Shown piece after piece: positions 36,443 through 44,389 of a stretch of 44,389 bases of DNA. The notes beneath the pieces were generated by a model. It was not told the DNA's origin, made no database searches, and was given only the letters and a program-made list of their open reading frames with translations. This DNA comes from Beroe ovata (taxonomy: Eukaryota; Ctenophora; Nuda; Beroida; Beroidae). Location: NCBI GenBank assembly GCA_946803715.1, contig CAMPET010000261.1, forward strand, positions 47,624-92,012. Direction: 5' to 3'. Within the stretch, counting starts at the first letter, position 1. Each line of letters begins with the position of its first letter. A program made the position numbers and the translations under genes.

Positions 36443-37429
36443 TCACGATTTCTCCTTCACATCTAATAAATTCTTAATTTTCTCATCAATTTGCCGGATA
36501 ATGAAGTCTTCAGAGAGATACACTCCAGTATTCAGTAAAGTGTTCCTTTCACTGATCAACTTTGCAATGTCAGTATCAATATTGCTTGGTATTTGTTTCT
36601 CTTCCTTTCTAAGATCATCTGCTGCCATGTTCTTTATGATAGCACCTACTTCACTTTTCAATTGATCCATCGCAGTTTTCTGGTTATCTTCAAGGCCCCT
36701 CCCTGGTAATTGGTGCTTGGGCATTTCTCTCAGCATACATTCAGCACTCTTGAGCTTTGGAAATTGCTTCAGCTTTGATATTTCATCTAAAACTGATTGA
36801 AGTTTAACCTTATACTTTTCCTTTGAGATAGAAAGCTTAGTGAGCAGCTCTTTCATATCTTTCAGCTCAATTTTTGAATGAAGTAATGCTTCATGATCAT
36901 TAGATGAGAGTGATTTTGATATATTCTTGGTGTTCATACATAAAATTTCTTCTTCTTTCAATGCAATGCTTTTTTCAAGGCCTTCCAGCCTCTTGGCAAG
37001 TTTTTCTTTATTTGAATGAATACTGCCAATTGTTTGAGTTACATTCTCTAGCTCAAGTGTGAGAAAATCACTGCGAAAACTAGCTTTTTGTTTTACATCA
37101 TCTAATTTTTGGAATCTCTCCTGTTCAAAGGTTTGGACTGTCTGCTGGAAAGCTACATCATTTTGGGCTAACTTTTTTTCACGCTTTTCTAGCAATAACA
37201 ATTTATCTTTGTATTGTTTTGCTGATTGTTCATATGACTTCTTTAATGATACTATTTCTGATTCCTGTTTAGAGTGCTCAGACTTAAAGGCAGAGCTGAA
37301 GTCATTAAGAAGAGTATTTTCTTTCTTTTTCATGGAGATATTGAACTCTTGCTGCTTTATTTCCTTCCATAATTCTATCTCTAGTGCAGCCTTGTATTCA
37401 GGACTTTCCCGGGTTAGCATGCCATCCAT
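36443..37429 (-). CDS. CEP120 C-terminal-like coiled-coil protein
   Basis: 328 aa in one exon. The opening ESPEYKAALEIELWKEIKQQEF and the ending LISERNTLLNTGVY...DEKIKNLL match from memory the C-terminal coiled-coil region of CEP120, a centriole-elongation protein. Between them lies a long Lys/Glu/Leu-rich coiled coil (about residues 15-230). Human CEP120 is 986 aa, with C2 domains in front. Here an acceptor (attacag) ends 3 nt before the ATG. Missing N-terminal exons would have to join at 37432, and I see no C2-like exon in the remaining 7 kb upstream. So it is either a stand-alone protein of the C-terminal part, or the N-terminal exons lie beyond the window or are unrecognisable. Confidence 0.8.
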   Translation of the reverse strand: MDGMLTRESPEYKAALEIELWKEIKQQEFNISMKKKENTLLNDFSSAFKSEHSKQESEIVSLKKSYEQSAKQYKDKLLLLEKREKKLAQNDVAFQQTVQTFEQERFQKLDDVKQKASFRSDFLTLELENVTQTIGSIHSNKEKLAKRLEGLEKSIALKEEEILCMNTKNISKSLSSNDHEALLHSKIELKDMKELLTKLSISKEKYKVKLQSVLDEISKLKQFPKLKSAECMLREMPKHQLPGRGLEDNQKTAMDQLKSEVGAIIKNMAADDLRKEEKQIPSNIDTDIAKLISERNTLLNTGVYLSEDFIIRQIDEKIKNLLDVKEKS

Positions 37430-37432
37430 TGC

Positions 37433-38512
37433 CTGTAATAGGAATTAATTAAAATCAATGAGAATTTATCAGCTCGTTATCAATGTCGTTAACACTTAAC
37501 AATTGACAATGTATTCCCTGGAAATACTAAGCTAATGACAGCTAAAACATATACATCAATTCAAGAGTGTGAATGAAAATCAATTAAATAAATGAACACA
37601 AGACTTATGGTATGTAACCATAATCAATTCCTTAGTAAAAATATCTATCAACTTTCTCAGTGTTTACTAACAAAGGGTACACTTTTACAAAGGGTATAGG
37701 TACGCATTTTACAATTTGAACACAAGATATAATTGTCAAATGTTATCCGACCTGTTACCTAACCTCTTTACCGGACTTATTCATGTCGATCAATGACTGA
37801 CCCTGTCGCGTCGAGAATTTCGTTTTGCGCGCGCGGTGGAAACTTATTCTCAGACAGAGGCTGCGCTTGCTGACCTTGGCTGTCGATGATAGCCCCTGTC
37901 GAGAATTTCATTGCGCGCGCGCGGCGCCGCAAATCATTCTCGCAAATCATTCTCGCTGTCGCTCGCCCGCGCCGCTTCGCGGCTCGCGTCAGCTGGGCCT
38001 AGCATCGCCAGGCAATTGCTGACCTAATCAGCGGTTTAGCATCGCCAGACGACCTTTATTTTTTGCGCATCTGCATCGAAGCCAGTTCAATGCCGGCCTT
38101 TGATGAGAGCGCGTGCACCGCGCGCGCGCGGCGCGGCGCGAGGAACAAATCGGGTCGTCAAGTCACATCTTATTAAAATGAAATACGACTAACGACAGCG
38201 CGCTGCGCGTCTCAGTTCACTGAGTAGAACAGGGGCGCGCAACGTGTGCACACTTGATCGCGATGCGTTGAATTTTATTGCCAGATGTTGCATTGCCTGA
38301 TGCTATTTGTCCAAGCTGCTTCTTGCGCGTGGCGCAAACTAGCTGCATCGAAACTGTCGCGCGTGGCGTGACATGCCAGGTCGGGTCACGCTAACTGGGA
38401 GCTGCATCATGTGTATTTAATCTGTTCACTGTTGCATTGGTGTGTTGACTTCCAAATACTATCGTTATTTGTTCAAAATTTATTTATTTGTATTCAAATA
38501 CTTATCTGTTAG
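37433..38512. repeat. Intergenic region with GC-rich interspersed repeat, copy 2
   Basis: 37795-38160 carries the same phrases as 22990-23580: cgttttgcgcgcgcg, aaacttattctcag, ggctgtcgatgat..gcccctgtcgagaa, gccgcttcgcggct, and cagcggtttagcat before gccagac. Further gcgcgc tracts lie to 38250 and gcgcgtggcg words to 38370. The rest is plain AT-rich sequence. An open frame at 37825-38022 crosses the repeat and is not a gene. Confidence 0.7.
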
Positions 38513-38599
38513 ATTGGCCAAGGTGGCAGGTACTTCTTAAAAGCCATAAAAGTTGATCATCAGGGTCAAATTCTCATCCTATTGCTAAGAAGATTTCTG
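38513..38599 (+). CDS. Possible coding exon
   Basis: Acceptor ctgttag at 38512 and donor gtaata at 38600 enclose 29 in-phase codons (IGQGGRYFLKAIKVDHQGQI...). This could be an upstream exon of the 38915 candidate, joining in phase 0 to an acceptor at 38935. The protein is unrecognised, and chance is quite possible. Confidence 0.25.
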
Positions 38600-38914
38600 G
38601 TAATAAACCATCTTTTGTTTAATAGCATCTTTGATCATGAATGTCTTATATTTGTCGATAGATCTATGCCCGATTAGTCTGTTTTATGTCTGCTTTGTCT
38701 AATGTCTCTGCCAAACCATTAGCAACAGTTTTTGGTATCGATTCCATTTCCCTAGATCAAATTCATCCCTCATATGAAATGTCCTATTGTTTGCAAACTA
38801 CTTCGAAAATACTTATGTTGTCCTCAGTTCTATGATAGTATTGGAATGAATTCTATTTATATCCTTCCAATACTTATTTGATGTTATACCTATACAATCA
38901 AACATTCACACATC

Positions 38915-39495
38915 ATGTACCCTGCTGTACAACAGCCATGGGAACACTCATCACACAGATGCTGTTCTCAACTCGAGAAGAAGGGGGTATGGATGTTCTC
39001 CTGTTTACTTATTTTTGAATCATAAACAAATAAAGCAACATGTTTTAGGGATCCATGGTAGTCATGCAGCAGCTGAAATCTGCCATCCTCTGTATTCTAT
39101 ATGGTAAGTTAGTTGATCTGATTTGATTCAAATCATTCCATGTATTTAACTTAGCAACTGTGCCAAAAGAAGATGCCACCAAAGTCTCAAATGAAATGGT
39201 TTTCTCAGCCATTTCTTCAATTCATCGGGGATCACAGTATGTTAATTCATTGATCACAGCATTGTCTTGTTGTGAATAATCAGCAGTCCCTTGAATTCAT
39301 TCATGGTTTGCATATTGATATAAAGTGAGAATACCATTATGGAGTATATCATATAGATGTTATTTGTAACTCATGCGCTTCTTCTGATTTCCCAAGGGAC
39401 AGACTTGTGTATTGTACCATTCTTTTGATAGGGTCTGGTTTCACCTTACCAATTATGGCATCATGACACCATTCCTTATTGATCCTTTTCGTTAG
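38915..39495 (+). CDS. Candidate small four-exon gene, unrecognised
   Basis: Exons 38915-38986, 39049-39103, 39155-39240 and 39403-39495 (TAG) keep one frame through three short introns with normal donors (gtatgg, gtaagt, gttaat) and acceptors (ttttag, acttag, gggacag). The result is 101 aa. Parts look coding (QLEKKGGSMVVMQQLKSAIL, VPKEDATKVSNEMVFSAISS). The last exon is the least sure: an alternative acceptor in another frame also reads open. No domain is recognised. The ATG may be internal to a longer gene with the exon at 38513-38599. Confidence 0.35.
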
Positions 39496-40362
39496 TTTTG
39501 CAGGTCATGTATTAGCTTCTCCCTACTACCAACCCATCAGATGGTTTTAACCCATGCTTCCCTCATCCTATGACTAATCACTCCCAAACTGAATGAACAA
39601 AACCCCGATTGAAGAACCATTACACTCATTTCCCTGGCAACTAAACCACTTGCTCATTAACATAACCTGTCGCCTAGCAACCCATCTGATATTGTATAAC
39701 CATCAATATCAATTACCAGGCAGTTATTCCTTATTTGGAAGTCACCCCGTTCAAATCGAACTCGTTATGTTCCCAATTAGTGGCTCTCTATGGCCCTTGC
39801 CCATTGTCCTGCAGCCACACGAAAGTTTTACATAATTCAAACTATAGTTGCTTCTGTAGACATTGTGTCGAGTACTGGTCTGCTATAATTGGGTGTAAAA
39901 TTTCCTAACAATACACTCGAAAATTTCTCCACCAATCAGCACCCAGCGTGAGGTTGCTATCACCCAATTAGACGAGAGCATGCTGATCACGTGGTAAGCT
40001 TGTAGTTATGAGCACATGCGGGAGAGAGTGTTTGAATAGCCCTCTGTCGTGATCGGGATGATGACGTAATGATGTGAGCTGTTGAGAGGATAGACTTTCA
40101 ATCCTATGTCTGATTGTGTTTCACTTCAAAACATGGTGTATAAATTGTGATATGTAGTTATTGTCTAGAGGGTGCTAGCTGCCACCACTGATACGGGATA
40201 TTCTACGATATTATCCCAGCATGTGTAATACACGATACACTGCATAGTACTTATTATACGTCAAGTGTCAAATACTTTGATATGTCCTCACGACATACAG
40301 TTCGAGGAATGTTGTGCAATGTTCACCGCCCCGTATATCATGTACATTTAACAGGGGAGTTA

Positions 40363-40403
<41 letters not shown>

Positions 40404-43400
40404 GCCGTTTACAAAACCACTCGATGCCAGATTTAATATCATGGATCTGACCTTGCTGCCCACAAACACACAGACGCTGTGGTACATTTGGAATGATTAT
40501 ACCCAGAGTAGCAACGTTTAACTTGACTGTTTTTGTCAATCAAAATATGAATGTTTGAGAGCGATTTCCCCGCGGTGGATTTTGACTACGAATCATGGTC
40601 ACTGTAGATCCATGATATGGAGTCTGAACATAATGAGGGAAATGACTGCGGGAAAACCAATGTCTGAGCAGCTGCATTGTCAAGCTCAGCTATATGATAA
40701 TTAGAGTCGTAGACTAATCACTTCTCTCTCTCTTAAAAACTCCGGTCTCATAAGGAATTTAGAACCGATTTGAGGAAAGACGGTATTGATCAATCTGTAA
40801 AATATGGGATTGGTCATAACTATTCCATTATCAGCTTTTTAACGACACGTGTTTTCTCCACATCTTCTGATAACTATCATCACTTTAACACAATAGCTGC
40901 GATCATAATAGATCATGATAATATAGGAATAGATCATGGCGATCTTGATTAGCAAAAAGGAGCGTAATTACACGCAATTGTGTGTATGGGATCCCTATGC
41001 TTTGTGGTAATTATAATATAGAGGGTTTAGCAGAGTTTTGTTTGTCGGTATAATTGAATGTAGGGGGGCAAGGGTAGTACCTAGGTACTATCTAAGGGAG
41101 GGAGGGGTGTGTTTTGTCGATATTCCGCTCTCTTGCGAACCCCCCAAGAACAAGAATAAAGAGTACATGCTAGGTGCATCCCTCTGTTGGTATTGAGCAT
41201 TGATTCGTTGATAGGAAAGACAATACCTAGATATCTGTTCAATACGAAGGGTAACTGAAGTCTATGAAAAGGGGCGTCATAATTTTGTGTTCGTTTATAC
41301 AAAACTGTTCTATAAAGAGACATAGACTCTAGGAACCATGTTTTTCAACCCGTATTATACTTTAAACCCCTCACTATAGACTCAATTCACATTACACTTC
41401 TGTAGCTGCGAAGACAGTAGAGAGATAGTCTACGTACATACATACTCAAATGTGAATGCTTGGATCAATTGAGACATCAAGATGAGCTCGAGAAGAGTGG
41501 TCGCGGGTTTTATTTCTCCTGGTTTTCAAACTCCAATTTTTGTGATGAGATTCCACGTCGCGATTGTCACCCACATATTATTACCAGTAACTCAATCTAT
41601 AGGATGAGTGTGTGTGTGTGTGGTTGTGTGTGTGTGTGTGCACTGTCCCTCTATGTCTACAACAGGTGGCGACACAACGGTGCTATAATGTTGCATACAT
41701 GACACACTCGCCGTCGCTCCGTTGCAAAGTTATCACGTGAATCATCTGGTAAATTGGCAGGAATGAGTGTATCTAATGATGTGATAATATAGTATTCGAT
41801 GTTCGGAGAGAGTCATATTATTTTGAATTAATAATTATTCAATGTCTAAATTGCAATAAAATATGGGGTAACATAACAAATGTCTCTTCTCACAAGTGTC
41901 AGCGACTTAATATGCTTTTAATAATTCTACTAATAATTCCGCACCACAAATATTGAATTTCCTGAAATTTGAATCTAACGACAGCTTATGTATGTCTGTA
42001 GGTACGTGTGTGCGTACGTGTGCGTCTGTCTCACTTGTATTCTATAATATGCGTGTGGGTATGAGTGCGAGTGTTGTCACATGATAGTGAGTCTCATTAA
42101 TAAGGTCTCAAATGCTAATTAGGTGTAATTAGGTTACATATTACAATGATCTGATGATTTTTGTCATGGTGTTGCACGCGCCCTGGAATGCTATGTTAAA
42201 AACTGAATTACCGGACCTTAATAAAATGCTTTAACTTTGTCTAAAAAGCGATCTTGTTTAAAGCCAGACTAACCGACTACCGTAATAATTTTTCCTCGTA
42301 ACAGAAAACACATTCTCACTAGTCGAAACACCATGATGTGTGGAAAATAAGATGATTTCTGCGTTAAAAACTACACTGAACCAAAACAGAATGCTTGTTT
42401 TATGCACGCTCGTACAAAACGTGAGCGTGTTCTGAGGCTGTACTTCTGAGTTTACAAATATCATGCATTCTAACAAAATTGAGAGCTTTCTGGCAACAAT
42501 TTGTTCCATCCCTATGTTCCTACCCTTCTGTGGAACCTATTCTGAAACAAATGATTTAGAGCTATATTCGCAGAGGCTATTATAGAGATTCGAGAACTTT
42601 CCACAAAACCGATAATTAGATCCATGGGAAATCTCATAATCCGTTTTTTCAATGTCTGTCGCAGCGTTGAGACGGACATCTAAAATTAGATGTGATGAAA
42701 TTTAGTTGCGAAAAACACTGTGAGTTGTGTTATACTTTTACACAATGTGAGGACATGCGGTAGAGCTATTGTGCTGTTTAAAATACAAAATATGAGCATA
42801 TAGAAACAGAGGACACGCAAATTTTGTCACACCATCACACAACCCACGATCACGCAATTTAGATTTTAACACACATTCAAACTTACAATCACGCTTTGTG
42901 TGAACATTATCCTATAGAGTTACAAACCCCTGAATACAGTGTGAAGTGTGACTGAAGTGTAATTATAGTACTGTGTATGTGTGTGTGATGTGGTGAGCTT
43001 AGGTACTATCTCTTCTAAGAAACATCTGTTGTTGGAGAAGGTTCAGTGTTCACACGGAATTTCACAGCTGTGAGGACTGAATTCATACCACTGTCTGTGT
43101 GTGTGTGGGTGTTTGTTTGTGTGTGTGTGTGCGTCTGCGGGCGTGTTTGTTTCATCGTACTACTAATGATGTGAGGACTGAGGATCTAAAGATAGATCGC
43201 GAACTCCCATCTCTCTCTCTCTCCAATCTCTACGTCATGATATAGTTGCTCTATCACATAGCTGCTGCACCCCACAACAAGTATTACGTTATCAACCCCT
43301 AATTGATGATGTAATTTACACACAGAATTCCATTCAAACAATAGAGCTTGTTCTCGGCCCCCCCTTTATAACATGTTGCTCCTTCATAATCTGAATGTCC

Positions 43401-44303
43401 GTGTGTAACGTCCATTGTTTTCATATTTATTCAATAACACACTCCCATTGGCACACGTGTTAGGGTGAACACTGGACAGAGTTATAAATGGACAGGATAA
43501 TGGGTACAATAAAGACAGTAAGCTAAGGAGTTCGTCAACTACAAATTGAGATCATCCCTGTTTATCGTATCTCTTGACTCTATCCAATATACTTTATATC
43601 ATCTAAATGGCGAACTCTAAACACAAAGTTTTGTTTTGTGTGGGCAGTGGGCAGTGGGCACAAACAACAAATATAACGACTTTTGCCTGCGCAATTCTTT
43701 ACAAAATACGCGTTGTAACAAGATAAATAGTCCGACTAATGAGACACATAAGAAGATCCGGTAAAATGCCAGTGTAAGTCGGGTTATGGTTCCTGTTTAG
43801 TGTAAATCAGCGCGTGTGGGGTTTACAGAACGTAGTTGTGTTCTAATCGGTGTCTACCACGCGAGTATAGTTGTAGAAGACTGGAAGAACTCTATAACCG
43901 ATTATGGGAGAAGAATTCCAATTTTAGATGATCTATGAAGTGAATAATCTGAGTATCCATGAGAGAAGATTTGACTTGCTCCCTGAATCGGAAGATATTT
44001 CCTTGTGTGTGAAGTCTTGAAGTTCAGCATATCCTGCTTTGAATATTGTGAGAAAAACTATAATTCAGAATACTTTAGAACAGAGTGTAGCTGCTATACT
44101 ACTTGACTTTAATTACTTTGTTTGTTATGGCAGATATAAACAATGGCCGCTATGTAAACAAACAATCACTATGATATGATTATCAGACACGATCAATGAT
44201 GATCATCATAGTCTATAGATCGTGTTTATCAGAAGACATGATCAATTTACTGATCGTGAAGTTCTGTTTATCGATCAAAGAGCAGGTGTTGAAGTGTGTG
44301 TGT

Positions 44304-44376
<73 letters not shown>

Positions 44377-44389
44377 TGTGTGTGTGTAT
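39496..44389. other. Right-end intergenic region
   Basis: About 4.9 kb without a supportable gene. It contains an X-box-like gtcgcctagcaac near 39669, a (CT)n run at about 40366-40398, short GT runs near 41609-41640, 42970 and 43097-43130, and the long terminal (GT)n. The single open frames here are short and without recognisable content. It might hold small exons of the CEP120-like gene that I cannot recognise. Confidence 0.5.
44295..44389. repeat. (GT)n microsatellite at the window end
   Basis: Nearly uninterrupted gt dinucleotides from about 44295 to the last base. It probably continues beyond the window. Confidence 0.95.

Noticed and set aside
39593-39835. 80-codon frame on +
   Set aside because: No bias, motif or splice support, and it overlaps nothing conserved.

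Overview
The window is nuclear DNA from an animal. Its genes carry short to medium spliceosomal introns. They include the animal transcription factors GLIS (five zinc fingers) and forkhead, together with conserved eukaryotic housekeeping genes. The sequence is rich in (GT)n/(CA)n microsatellites, has two assembly gaps (13583-14208 and 27121-27588) and two single N bases (16776, 18414). Nearly every resolvable start codon lies 1-25 bases downstream of a splice-acceptor-like AG, and three same-strand genes sit only about 300 bases apart. That pattern would fit an animal using spliced-leader trans-splicing. A non-bilaterian animal is my preferred guess, a ctenophore first and a sponge or cnidarian second, but this is inference and not shown by the sequence.

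Layout from left to right. A 15-bp minisatellite (1-196) precedes a GLIS1/3-type zinc-finger gene on + (about 279-2966, eight exons). A convergent intergenic stretch with RFX-like X-boxes and CACGTG sites follows. Next, on -, is an SR splicing factor (6771-4253, seven exons, 300 aa) with one RRM, two tandem CCHC knuckles and an RS tail. A forkhead gene on - (about 13149-8667, possibly reaching 14880) has a 2.6-kb intron built of about 543-bp tandem repeats. From 14881 to 20933 I see almost only microsatellites. An intronless NXF1/TAP mRNA-export factor lies on - (22490-20934). After a GC-rich repeat island come FAU (FUBI-S30 ribosomal protein fusion, + 24167-26073) and ABCF1 (+ 26256-30111, interrupted by a gap).

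A compact - strand trio follows: MASTL/Greatwall kinase (35084-30734), an unrecognised 240-aa protein (36148-35426) and a protein matching only the C-terminal part of CEP120 (37429-36443). Transcription order would be CEP120-like, orphan, MASTL, with AATAAA signals 128 and 162 bases before the next acceptor. A single-exon gene for a small secreted helical protein (+ 32641-33111) is nested in a MASTL intron. A second copy of the GC-rich repeat (37795-38160), a weakly supported four-exon + gene (38915-39495) and about 4.9 kb without recognisable genes end the window.

Taken together, the genes serve RNA processing and export (SR protein, NXF1), translation (FAU, ABCF1), mitotic entry (MASTL), centrioles (CEP120-like) and transcription (GLIS, forkhead). 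The points most worth checking are the possible trans-spliced operon, the two-knuckle animal SR protein with its intronic X-box array, and the nested secreted gene.
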